Shown here: positions 16,618 through 24,903 of the stretch, in pieces
How positions within the stretch are numbered: position 1 is the stretch's first letter
How the letters are laid out: every line of letters begins with the position of its first letter
Position numbers and translations under genes: made by a program
Source of the DNA: Bacteroides sp.
Lineage (GTDB): Bacteria > Bacteroidota > Bacteroidia > Bacteroidales > Bacteroidaceae
Direction: 5' to 3'
Assembly: GCA_019416685.1 (NCBI GenBank)
Contig: DXWV01000003.1
Location: 1 to 54,707, forward strand
DNA length: 54,707 nucleotides
Notes under the pieces: model-generated
Seen by the model: only the letters and a program-made list of their open reading frames with translations
Databases searched by the model: none
Told to the model about the DNA's origin: nothing

Positions 16618-18101
16618 AAAGATATATATATTTATGTATCTGCCTGATGTGCTGCGGACAGATACAGGCACAGGAACGAATAAAACTGGATTTGCAGCAT
16701 ACCATTGTTTTGGCAAATGATAGCTCTTTGGAGGCTTTCCGTACGCAGAATATGTATTTGTCCGGTTATTGGGAATACCGTACATATAAGGCAAATCGTT
16801 TGCCAAGCCTTACTTTAAATATGACTCCGGCGGAGTATTATCGTGATATAACGAAGCGATATGACTCTGAGCAGAACCTGGATGTCTACCGTAGCCAGCA
16901 GTCTTTTTCGGCTTCGGGAGGATTGTCTGTACGGCAGAATTTTGACCTTACCGGAGGTACTTTTTATCTGGAGTCACAATTGGGATATATGCGTAATTTT
17001 GGAGATAACACTTCAACACAGTTTACAAGTATTCCGGTGAGGTTGGGATACTCGCAAAGCCTTGTGGGGTATAATCCTTTTAAATGGGAACGGCGTATTG
17101 AGCCTCTGAAATATGATAAGGTTAAAAAGGAATTTATCTACAATGTAGAAGCCGTTTCGGAGAAGGCTACAAGCTATTTCTTCAGTCTGGCTATGGCACA
17201 AGCGGAATATGACCTGGCAAAAGAGAACGTTGTATCTTCTGACACACTCTATCGTATGGGTATGCAACGGCTAAAGATTGCAGCCATTTCTAAGGCCGAT
17301 CTGTTGACTCTCAAGTTGGATTTGGTCAATGCACGCAATACGTTGCAGAATAAGGCAAGTGCATTGAAACGTGCCATGTTTTCATTAGCTTCTTTTTTGA
17401 ATATAGACAAGAATACAATCATTGAGCTGGAGCTCCCGGCACGCCCACGTGAGATGACGATATCAGTAGATGAGGCATTGGCATCGGTACGCAAAAATAA
17501 TCCTCAGTTGCTTGGTCTGAAGCAAAATATTCTTGAGGCGGAGAGGAATGTAGACAGAACGAAGAAAGAGTCGCGTTTCAATGCTAGTGTGAATGCGAGT
17601 ATCGGTTTTAACCAGGCTGCCGATAATTTTGGGGATGTATACCATCAACCGATGCAGCAAGATCTGGTGTCGGTCAGTGTATCTATTCCATTGGTAGACT
17701 GGGGCGTACGGAAAGGTAAGTATAATATGGCCCGTAACAATCTGAATGTATCTAAAATCTCGGCACGGCAGAGTGAGATAAGTATTGAGGAAGAACTGAT
17801 AATGACGGTGAGTGATTTTAATATTCAGCAGAATTTAATAACGAGTGCGGAGGAGGCTTTGGACTTGTCTATCATGGCTTACAATGAAACCCGGCAGAGA
17901 TTTATTATCGGTAAAGCGGATATCAATAGCTTGACGTTATCATTGAGTCGTCAGCAGTCTGCACAGCAAAATTATATTTCGGCTTTACAAAATTACTGGT
18001 TGAATTATTATAAAATACGGAAATTGACTTTACATGATTTCGCTAGTGGCTTTTCATTGGCCGATAAGTTTGATTTTTCAGGAGGCAAACTGGTGAGATA
18101 A
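16614..18101 (+). CDS. TolC-like outer-membrane efflux protein
   Basis: The 495-residue protein has a signal peptide (MKRYIYLCICLMCCGQIQAQ, cleaved after AQA or similar) and two halves rich in long helices: KYDKVKKEFIYNVEAVSEKA and EKATSYFFSLAMAQAEYDLA in the first, EEALDLSIMAYNETRQRF in the second. The segment YNETRQRFIIGKADINSLT is the typical TolC-family repeat end. It forms the outer-membrane exit duct for the adaptor-permease pair and overlaps the permease by four bases, indicating coupled translation. The N-terminal 120 residues include a strand region (SVRQNFDLTGGTFYLESQL) fitting the barrel. Confidence 0.92.
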   Translation: MKRYIYLCICLMCCGQIQAQERIKLDLQHTIVLANDSSLEAFRTQNMYLSGYWEYRTYKANRLPSLTLNMTPAEYYRDITKRYDSEQNLDVYRSQQSFSASGGLSVRQNFDLTGGTFYLESQLGYMRNFGDNTSTQFTSIPVRLGYSQSLVGYNPFKWERRIEPLKYDKVKKEFIYNVEAVSEKATSYFFSLAMAQAEYDLAKENVVSSDTLYRMGMQRLKIAAISKADLLTLKLDLVNARNTLQNKASALKRAMFSLASFLNIDKNTIIELELPARPREMTISVDEALASVRKNNPQLLGLKQNILEAERNVDRTKKESRFNASVNASIGFNQAADNFGDVYHQPMQQDLVSVSVSIPLVDWGVRKGKYNMARNNLNVSKISARQSEISIEEELIMTVSDFNIQQNLITSAEEALDLSIMAYNETRQRFIIGKADINSLTLSLSRQQSAQQNYISALQNYWLNYYKIRKLTLHDFASGFSLADKFDFSGGKLVR

Positions 18102-18227
18102 TAATTGTTTTATACAAATGCCGGTTAACGCAAACTTCCGTAAAGAGGTAGATGGATAAGAAAAAATAGCTATCATTCTCATCAGCGTACATCCGCGTTA
18201 ATCTGGGTTTCAAGAAAATATGATATA

Positions 18228-21200
18228 ATGAATCAAAATACCAAACGAGAAGCCTCTGCTTTTACATTGATCGTTGCCTTTATCTGTGTGGCATTGGTGG
18301 GAGTGGCTCTTATTCCGTTATTGCCTGTTAAGCTGAACCCTTCGGGAGCTCTGCCCGGATTTTCTGTAGGATTCAGTATGCCGGGTAGTTCTGCACGTGT
18401 TGTAGAAATGGAGGCAACCAGTAAACTGGAAGCAATGCTGGCCCGTATCAAAGGAGTGAAACGGATCAGCTCCACTTCGGGTAATGGTTGGGGGAGCATT
18501 GGAATTGAACTGGATAAACATGCCAATATGGATGCCGTTCGTTTTGAAGCATCTACTATTATCCGACAGACTTGGCCGGAGCTGCCCGATGGGGTGAGTT
18601 ATCCTTATATTCAAATGAGATATTCAGAATCGAAAGCTTCCCGTCCCTTCATTTCGTTTACTTTGAATGCACCATCAACTCCTATCTTGATTCAGCAATA
18701 TGCAGAAGAGCATATCAAGACAAAGTTAGCTCAAATCCCCGGCATTTATAAGATTGATATTAGTGGGGCTACTCCGATGGAGTGGCGCCTGGAGTATGAT
18801 AGCGAGCAATTGAAGCACCTGGGTATTAGCTTAGGGGATATCCAGCAGGCTGTGAGCCGTTATTATCAAAGGGAGTTTTTGGGAACGTATAATGTAGAAT
18901 CTGCTTCCGGAGGAAAAGAATGGATACGGTTGGCATTGGTACCCGGACACAAAAGTGATCTGTTTGATCCTTCGGATATACAGGTGAAGGTGACGGACGG
19001 GCGGATTATTCGCCTGGATGAGTTGGTTACTGTAACCCGGACGGAGCAAGAACCACAGAGTTACTATCGTATTAATGGGTTAAACTCAATTTATCTTTCT
19101 GTAACAGCAGAGGAGAGCGCTAACCAATTGAAACTTAGTGAGCTGGTGAATGCTGAAATGGAAAAGATACAGAAGGTACTTCCGGCTGGTTATGAGATAC
19201 ATACCAGTTATGACGCAACCGAATTTATTCATGAAGAGATGAATAAAATTTATATGCGCACCGGGCTGACAGTATTGATTCTACTGGTTTTTGTATTACT
19301 TATCACACTGAATCCCCGTTACCTGTTTTTAATAGTTGTCAGTTTGAGTATCAATATGGCAGTAGCAGTGATTTTCTATTATCTTTTCGGATTGGAAATG
19401 CAGCTCTATTCATTGGCGGGTATTACGGTTTCACTTAATCTGATAATTGATAATACCATTGTGATGACAGACCATATCCTTCACCGGAGGAATTTGAAAG
19501 TATTTATGTCTATATTGGCGGCTACGCTGACTACGATGGGAGCATTGGTTATCATTTTTTTCCTGGATGAAAGGATACGGTTGAATCTACAGGATTTTGC
19601 CGCAGTGGTGATTATCAATCTTGCTGTATCCTTGTTTGTAGCGCTGTTCTTTGTGCCTTCTATGATAGAGAAAATAGGATTGAAGAAACGGGAACGGCAT
19701 TCGTTACTCTTTTTAAGTTCTCACAATGAGAAAGCACAGGGAAGGCTAAAGGGCTTTCGGCGGGCTTCAAAGGTTTTACATCATTTCTTTTATCGCTTCC
19801 CGGTACATTTTACGCGCTTCTATACATGGCTGATAGGAATATTGTGCCGTTGGCGTGTGGCAGTTTGTATTTTGTTGGTGTTGCTTTTCGGACTTCCGGT
19901 TTTTCTTCTTCCTGAAGAAATGGAAGGGAAAGATTGGGTGGCTAAAACTTACAACAATACATTGGGAAGTTCCACCTATAAAGAGAAGATAAAACCGATT
20001 GTAAACAAAGCTCTTGGAGGCAGCCTTCGCCTTTTTGTTGAAAAGGTATACGAAGGCAGCTATTTCACACGTAATGAAGAGGTGGTGCTGACGGCCAATG
20101 CAACGCTTCCTAATGGTAGTACCTTGGAGCAAATGAATGTGCTGATCAAAAAAATGGAAGCCTATCTGAGTCAGTTTAAAGAAATAAAGCAGTTTCAGAC
20201 CTCTGTCTCCAGTGCCCGCCGTGCCAGCATTAGTATTAACTTTAAAAAGGAGTATCAGCATACTGCTTTTCCTTATACACTTAAATCGAATATTATCAGT
20301 AAAGCATTACAGTTGGGTGGAGGCAGTTGGGGAGTCTATGGATTGGAAGATCATGGATTTAGTAATGATGTCCGTGAGAATGCAGGATCATACCGGGTCA
20401 AGATGTATGGATACAACTATGATGAACTTTATCATTGGGCCGAATATTTGAAAGCAATGCTATTGACGCACAGGCGTATTAAGGAGGTCACTATTAATTC
20501 GGAATTCTCCTGGTGGAAAGATGATTATCAGGAATTTTATTTCAATTTGAATAAAGAACGCATGGCGCAGGAAGATATTTCTGCCAGTGCGTTGTTTTCT
20601 TCCATTCGTCCGATATTCGGCAAGAATATGAATATTGGATCGGTATTAACGGAGCATGGCATGGAAAGCATTAAGCTCTCTTCCCGGCAATCCGATGAAT
20701 ACGATGTTTGGGCTATGCAATATTTTCCCTATAGTTCCGGTGGCAAACAATACAAGCTTTCTGAACTGGCAACGGTAGAGAAAGGACAAATGCCTCAGAA
20801 GGTGGCAAAAGAAAATCAGCAATATCGATTGTGCCTGCAATACGAATACATTGGTTCGATGGAGCAAGGAAACAGGATTCTTGAAAAAGATCTGAAAGAA
20901 CTTAGAGAGAAGTTACCGATGGGATATACTGCCGATACGGAAGGCGGTTACTGGTCGTGGGGGAAGAAGGATTATAAACAATACGGCTTGTTATTACTTG
21001 TTATTCTCATTATCTTTTTCACGACGAGTATTTTATTTAATTCTTTGAAACAGCCATTAGCTATCATCTTTGTGATACCTATATCTTATATTGGTGTGTT
21101 TTTAACTTTCTATTGGTTTAAGCTTAATTTTGACCAGGGTGGTTTTGCTTCGTTTGTCCTTTTATGTGGTATCACAGTGAATGCCAGTATTTATATTCTC

Positions 21201-21470
21201 AATGAATACAATTCCATTCGTCGGCGTCTACCCCGCATCTCTCCGTTACGTGCTTATACTAAAGCATGGAATGCCAAGATTTTGCCTATTTTCCTGACGG
21301 TAGTATCTACTATTCTGGGATTTATTCCTTTCATGGTAGGAGCAGAAAAAGAAGGGTTCTGGTTTCCATTGGCGGCAGGCACAATTGGAGGGCTTATTAT
21401 GTCGGTGATAGGAATATTTATTTTCTTACCGATATTTACGCTGAAAAGGAAAATAGTGTTACGTAATTAA
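18228..21470 (+). CDS. Second, diverged RND efflux permease
   Basis: This 1080-residue protein follows the TolC-like gene after 126 bases. It has the RND arrangement of TM1, periplasmic porter loop, TM2-6, second loop and TM7-12. TM4 reads VSLNLIIDNTIVMTDHIL with a single Asp, and TM10 GITVNASIYILNEYNS lacks the AcrB lysine. A basic cytoplasmic linker between TM6 and TM7 (LKKRERHSLLFLSSHNEKAQ and following) is longer than usual. It is diverged in sequence from the first permease, so the two are probably not a recent tandem duplicate. They may form a mixed pump, as MdtB and MdtC do, or use the same adaptor separately; this is inference. Confidence 0.9.
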   Translation: MNQNTKREASAFTLIVAFICVALVGVALIPLLPVKLNPSGALPGFSVGFSMPGSSARVVEMEATSKLEAMLARIKGVKRISSTSGNGWGSIGIELDKHANMDAVRFEASTIIRQTWPELPDGVSYPYIQMRYSESKASRPFISFTLNAPSTPILIQQYAEEHIKTKLAQIPGIYKIDISGATPMEWRLEYDSEQLKHLGISLGDIQQAVSRYYQREFLGTYNVESASGGKEWIRLALVPGHKSDLFDPSDIQVKVTDGRIIRLDELVTVTRTEQEPQSYYRINGLNSIYLSVTAEESANQLKLSELVNAEMEKIQKVLPAGYEIHTSYDATEFIHEEMNKIYMRTGLTVLILLVFVLLITLNPRYLFLIVVSLSINMAVAVIFYYLFGLEMQLYSLAGITVSLNLIIDNTIVMTDHILHRRNLKVFMSILAATLTTMGALVIIFFLDERIRLNLQDFAAVVIINLAVSLFVALFFVPSMIEKIGLKKRERHSLLFLSSHNEKAQGRLKGFRRASKVLHHFFYRFPVHFTRFYTWLIGILCRWRVAVCILLVLLFGLPVFLLPEEMEGKDWVAKTYNNTLGSSTYKEKIKPIVNKALGGSLRLFVEKVYEGSYFTRNEEVVLTANATLPNGSTLEQMNVLIKKMEAYLSQFKEIKQFQTSVSSARRASISINFKKEYQHTAFPYTLKSNIISKALQLGGGSWGVYGLEDHGFSNDVRENAGSYRVKMYGYNYDELYHWAEYLKAMLLTHRRIKEVTINSEFSWWKDDYQEFYFNLNKERMAQEDISASALFSSIRPIFGKNMNIGSVLTEHGMESIKLSSRQSDEYDVWAMQYFPYSSGGKQYKLSELATVEKGQMPQKVAKENQQYRLCLQYEYIGSMEQGNRILEKDLKELREKLPMGYTADTEGGYWSWGKKDYKQYGLLLLVILIIFFTTSILFNSLKQPLAIIFVIPISYIGVFLTFYWFKLNFDQGGFASFVLLCGITVNASIYILNEYNSIRRRLPRISPLRAYTKAWNAKILPIFLTVVSTILGFIPFMVGAEKEGFWFPLAAGTIGGLIMSVIGIFIFLPIFTLKRKIVLRN

Positions 21471-21481
21471 TCTTTAATAGT

Positions 21482-21601
21482 ATGAAACAAAGTTTGCTGT
21501 TTTTGTTGATACTGATTTGTGCTTGTTGTCAACAGAAGCCGGAAGAGAACGTAGAAAATTATTCCAGAGAGATTGTAATTCCAGGGAGGATTTTAAAATA
21601 G
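21482..21601 (+). CDS. Tiny lipoprotein (39 residues)
   Basis: ATG 21482, 11 bases after the second permease stop, opens a frame with a clear lipoprotein signal (MKQSLLFLLILICACC, then QQKPEEN) and a short mature tail ending at TAG 21599-21601. Position and signal make it a plausible last gene of the efflux operon. It could equally be the stub of a longer lipoprotein gene lost to deletion. No homologue was recognised. Confidence 0.45.
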   Translation: MKQSLLFLLILICACCQQKPEENVENYSREIVIPGRILK

Positions 21602-21981
21602 ACAATAGGTATAAATAAAAATCTCTGGTTTTTTACTGCCATACCAAAGTGTACACTTTTATGGTACAATATTGTACATTCTTGTCATACAAAAGTGTAC
21701 AATGTAGTATGACAAAAATGTATACTTTTATAAGTGTTGATTATCAGATAGATACGAGCCGATAAGAATCTGGTAAGGCAATACCATATATCGACTTCCC
21801 ATACTTTCCAGTATGGAAAACATTCACAGTCGTTTCAAACAATAGATGTTTAATTATACCAGTTGGCAGATGCTTTAACCAATTGACTATTTCTATTTAG
21901 ATATATAGTTTTTATAACTCTATCATTTTATAACCTTATACCTCTACCATCATCAGTGGCACATTCCCATGCGGGAAGCAT
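21602..21981. other. 380-base convergent intergenic region, dyad-rich
   Basis: No gene is seen. It separates the efflux operon from the convergent plsC gene. The first third contains a cluster of TGTAC-centred palindromes (21646-21730). A small hairpin (CCATACT / AGTATGG, 21799-21816) follows. The rest is featureless. Confidence 0.6.
21646..21730. repeat. Cluster of TGTACA-type palindromes
   Basis: AAAGTGTACACTTT (21646-21659) is a perfect 14-base palindrome and GTACAATATTGTAC (21664-21677) another. Half-site-like copies follow: AAAAGTGTACA from 21691 and AAAAATGTATACTTTT ending 21730. GTCATAC and GTATGAC (21685-21712) also pair. This could be a bidirectional terminator region or an operator array. 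Confidence 0.7.
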
Positions 21982-22740
21982 TTAGCGATCCTGATCCTCA
22001 TTCTTTACCATACCTTTGTGTTTTTCCGGTAAAGCACTTTCTACGGCAGCATAGGCTTCTGCCATTGTCTCTTTTATATTTTCTGTCCCTTTGCCTTTGG
22101 GTGGGATAGGATCATGGATTGTCAGGATCATGCGGTGAGGGTGAATCCATTTGCCCGTACGGGGAAGGATTTCAAATGAGCCGTCTATGGTAACCGGAAC
22201 CACTGCCAGTTGCAAATCGTCTGCCAACTGAAAAGCTCCTTTCTTGAAGTACCCCATATGCCCCGTGAATGAACGTGCCCCTTCGGGGAATACTACCAGT
22301 GACACACCGTCTTTCAATGAGTTTTTTGCTTGCCGGATGGTTTCAAGTACCTTTTTCGGTCCCGAACGGTCTACGAAAATATGCCCTGCACTTTCGCACG
22401 CTTTACCTACGAAAGGAATCTTTCGCAGACTCTTTTTCATCATCCACTTGAAGTTACGTCCCAGAAAACCATAGATGAGAAATATATCAAATGACCCCTG
22501 ATGGTTGGGTACAAATATATAAGACGTACGTTTGTGTATCTTTTCACGCCCGTGTACTTTTACCGGAATCAGCAGGAACAGGCAGATGAGTTGTGACCAT
22601 ATCTTACCAGGGTAATATCCCCAGAAGTGTGCTCCACCCAGCAGAGAACCTACAGTTGTAACTATGGCTGTAAGAATAGTCAGCACTAATAGTATAGGTA
22701 ATGCAATGCAAATCTGATAAATATAATAAAGTATTTTCAT
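21982..22740 (-). CDS. plsC: 1-acyl-sn-glycerol-3-phosphate acyltransferase
   Basis: The 252-residue protein acylates lysophosphatidic acid to phosphatidic acid in membrane lipid synthesis. It has an N-terminal hydrophobic region (ALPILLVLTILTAIVTTVG), the catalytic NHxxxxD box (NHQGSFD) and the substrate box FPEGARSF, both diagnostic of PlsC/LPLAT enzymes. The ATG at 22740 (MKILYYIYQ) is chosen over the TTG at 22764 because the latter falls inside a TATCTTTG promoter box on this strand. It is transcribed divergently from the sensor-kinase pair and convergently with the efflux operon. Confidence 0.92.
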   Translation of the reverse strand: MKILYYIYQICIALPILLVLTILTAIVTTVGSLLGGAHFWGYYPGKIWSQLICLFLLIPVKVHGREKIHKRTSYIFVPNHQGSFDIFLIYGFLGRNFKWMMKKSLRKIPFVGKACESAGHIFVDRSGPKKVLETIRQAKNSLKDGVSLVVFPEGARSFTGHMGYFKKGAFQLADDLQLAVVPVTIDGSFEILPRTGKWIHPHRMILTIHDPIPPKGKGTENIKETMAEAYAAVESALPEKHKGMVKNEDQDR

Positions 22741-22761
22741 AAGCGTTGGGTTTTCGGAGGA

Positions 22762-22769
22762 CAAAGATA
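22762..22769 (-). promoter_or_regulatory. -7 box (TATCTTTG) for plsC
   Basis: On the minus strand this reads TATCTTTG, an exact TAnnTTTG match, 22 bases before the plsC ATG. It excludes the upstream TTG as the start. A minus-strand TTTG occurs at 22796-22799, slightly too far for a standard -33. Confidence 0.6.
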
Positions 22770-22970
22770 CAGAATCTCTTTCTATTGTTACCTCTCAAAG
22801 TGAATAAAAAATCAGCCAATATCCATAATGCTGACAGTTATATGTACTATGGTTTGATTTTACATTTTGATTATATACTGATAGTTAACTTTGAGGGGGA
22901 CGGCAGAAACATTCGTGTCTTTTCTTACTATTTTAAATAAAGTTACTGCAGAAGTTTATTATTTTTTATG

Positions 22971-22978
22971 TAGATTTG
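22971..22978 (+). promoter_or_regulatory. -7 box (TAGATTTG) for the kinase pair
   Basis: TAGATTTG matches TAnnTTTG, about 54 bases before the kinase ATG at 23032. It lies in the 291-base divergent gap with plsC, which otherwise holds nothing recognisable. Confidence 0.55.
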
Positions 22979-23031
22979 CAGACATATTGTAAAGAAACGA
23001 TGCAAACAAAGCACCTCTTTTGGATTATTTG

Positions 23032-24903
23032 ATGAAAAAGCTACTGAAATATATATTATTTGTTTTTTGTAATTTACTTTGGGTAAGTAGCATGTATGCT
23101 GCTGTCGATATGGAGGAGAATGCTATCTTACAGAAACAAATCATACAGTCTTTTCATAACAGTCTTGGTTTAAGTGTGCTGGAGGAAGGAGACAGTGCCG
23201 TTATTTATAGTGATAGTTTGCTTTCTGTTCTTGAAACCAGTCAACAATATGATGCCTATTTTGAATTATCCCGAATCATTATAAAATCCCAGGTATTCAG
23301 GGGAGAAACCCGAATGGCTATTGCACATAGTGATGTGATGTACTCAAAGGCCAAAGTACAAAATCATTTTTTAGGATTGGCTCTTTCTCTTAGCGCTATT
23401 GGCGAAGTGTATGCTGCTGTTGGAAGAAACAAAGAAGCAGGTGATGCTTATGAGCGTTCTTTAGAGATTTTTGAGCAGCACAAAATAGATGAGGGAATGA
23501 AGAAAATATTGCTTGTGGAGCTGATTGAGTATAACATTCGTATGGAGAATGTGGATGCTATTGCAAAATACCTTGGGCAACTGAACCGGCATTCTACCGG
23601 TGAACAAGCGGAGTTGGAACTAAATATCCTGCATATCTTTAATGCTTATTATAAAATTCAAATCTGGAAATTGGAAGAAGCCAGGCAGTACCTGGATGAA
23701 GTACGGGAACATCATCAGAAACTGATACCCGCCCTTCAACAGTATTTTATGGTTGCAGAGGCATTTTATCTGAAGAGAGCGGGGAAATTGGAAGAAGCGT
23801 TGAAGGCATACGACCGTTTTTTCAATCTGGAACATGCCAGTGATAATTATGCATTTTATGTCAGTACGATGAAAGGAAAAGCAGAATTGCTGGAAAAGAT
23901 GGGAAGAAAGGAGGAAGCTGCCAGCCTGTATAATATGATCTATTCTTATATAAACTCTGTTTTCAAAGCAAACTACCCTAAAGAAATAGACCAGCTTTGT
24001 GCCCGTTTTCAAGCAGATCAACTGGCTTATCATATTGAGCGTGCTCGTACTCAGTCCCTCCGTTATTATGTGGTGGCTGTTGTGGGATGTGTATTGATAC
24101 TGGCATTATTTATTTTTCTTAGCTGGAAGAAGATATTTCATTTGAGGCAATCTAAGAAAAAGCTGGAAGGTATGAAACTGAAAGCAGAGAATGCAATTCG
24201 TAAAAAGAATCTGTTCCTTTCTAACATGAGTCATGAGGTACGTACTCCTCTAAATGCAATTGTTGGTTTCTCTACGCTGATGGCATCTGAGGAGATGGAG
24301 GTAGATGAGGTTTCCAGAAAGGAGTTTTGCGAGATAATTAAGGTTAATTCCTATCAGTTGCTGAAGTTGATCAATGATATCATTGATTTCTCTGATTTTG
24401 ATGGTGACAATATCAGCATGAATATCAGGGAATATGATGCCGTGAAGATTTGCCATGAAGTAATAGATACGGTTGCCGCTTCTTATAGGTTGCAAGTTGA
24501 GTTACGCTTTGATACTCCGCTGAAATCTCTGATGATAGATACCGATGACTCCCGGCTACGACAGGTACTCATCAATCTGATAGTTAATGCAACGAAGTTC
24601 ACGTCCGAAGGCTCTATAGTTTTGCGGCTGGAACAATCTGACGATGACCGCAATATGGCTTTGTTTTCTGTGACCGATACAGGATGTGGCATTCCGATAG
24701 AGAAGCAGAAGCTTATCTTCGAGCGGTTTGAGAAACTGAATGATTTTGTGCAAGGTACCGGGTTGGGACTTTCTATCTGCCTGCTGATCATGAAGAGACT
24801 CAAAGGCCGGATATGGATTGATGAAAGTTATACGCAGGGAGCACGTTTCTGTTTTGTGCATCCACTGAAAAGCGGAGCCGCCTTATATACCACAGGCTTA
24901 TGA
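23032..24903 (+). CDS. TPR-sensor histidine kinase
   Basis: The 623-residue protein has a signal sequence (VFCNLLWVSSMYA), a periplasmic helical region of TPR-like repeats (about residues 60-330, e.g. SAIGEVYAAVGRNKEAGDAY and EEALKAYDRFFNLE), one membrane helix (about 345-365) and a complete kinase core: H-box NMSHEVRTPLNA with H401, N-box LINLIVNATKF, G1 VTDTGCGIP and G2 GTGLGLSI. ATG 23032 is preferred over an in-frame TTG at 23020. It should sense an envelope signal and phosphorylate a response regulator, but none is encoded nearby. The next gene overlaps by four bases and is a related protein with a damaged ATPase domain. Confidence 0.9.
   Translation: MKKLLKYILFVFCNLLWVSSMYAAVDMEENAILQKQIIQSFHNSLGLSVLEEGDSAVIYSDSLLSVLETSQQYDAYFELSRIIIKSQVFRGETRMAIAHSDVMYSKAKVQNHFLGLALSLSAIGEVYAAVGRNKEAGDAYERSLEIFEQHKIDEGMKKILLVELIEYNIRMENVDAIAKYLGQLNRHSTGEQAELELNILHIFNAYYKIQIWKLEEARQYLDEVREHHQKLIPALQQYFMVAEAFYLKRAGKLEEALKAYDRFFNLEHASDNYAFYVSTMKGKAELLEKMGRKEEAASLYNMIYSYINSVFKANYPKEIDQLCARFQADQLAYHIERARTQSLRYYVVAVVGCVLILALFIFLSWKKIFHLRQSKKKLEGMKLKAENAIRKKNLFLSNMSHEVRTPLNAIVGFSTLMASEEMEVDEVSRKEFCEIIKVNSYQLLKLINDIIDFSDFDGDNISMNIREYDAVKICHEVIDTVAASYRLQVELRFDTPLKSLMIDTDDSRLRQVLINLIVNATKFTSEGSIVLRLEQSDDDRNMALFSVTDTGCGIPIEKQKLIFERFEKLNDFVQGTGLGLSICLLIMKRLKGRIWIDESYTQGARFCFVHPLKSGAALYTTGL

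Noticed and set aside
23020..23031. TTG start for the first histidine kinase
   Set aside because: The ATG at 23032 gives a normal basic signal-peptide start (MKKLLKYILF); the extra four residues add nothing.
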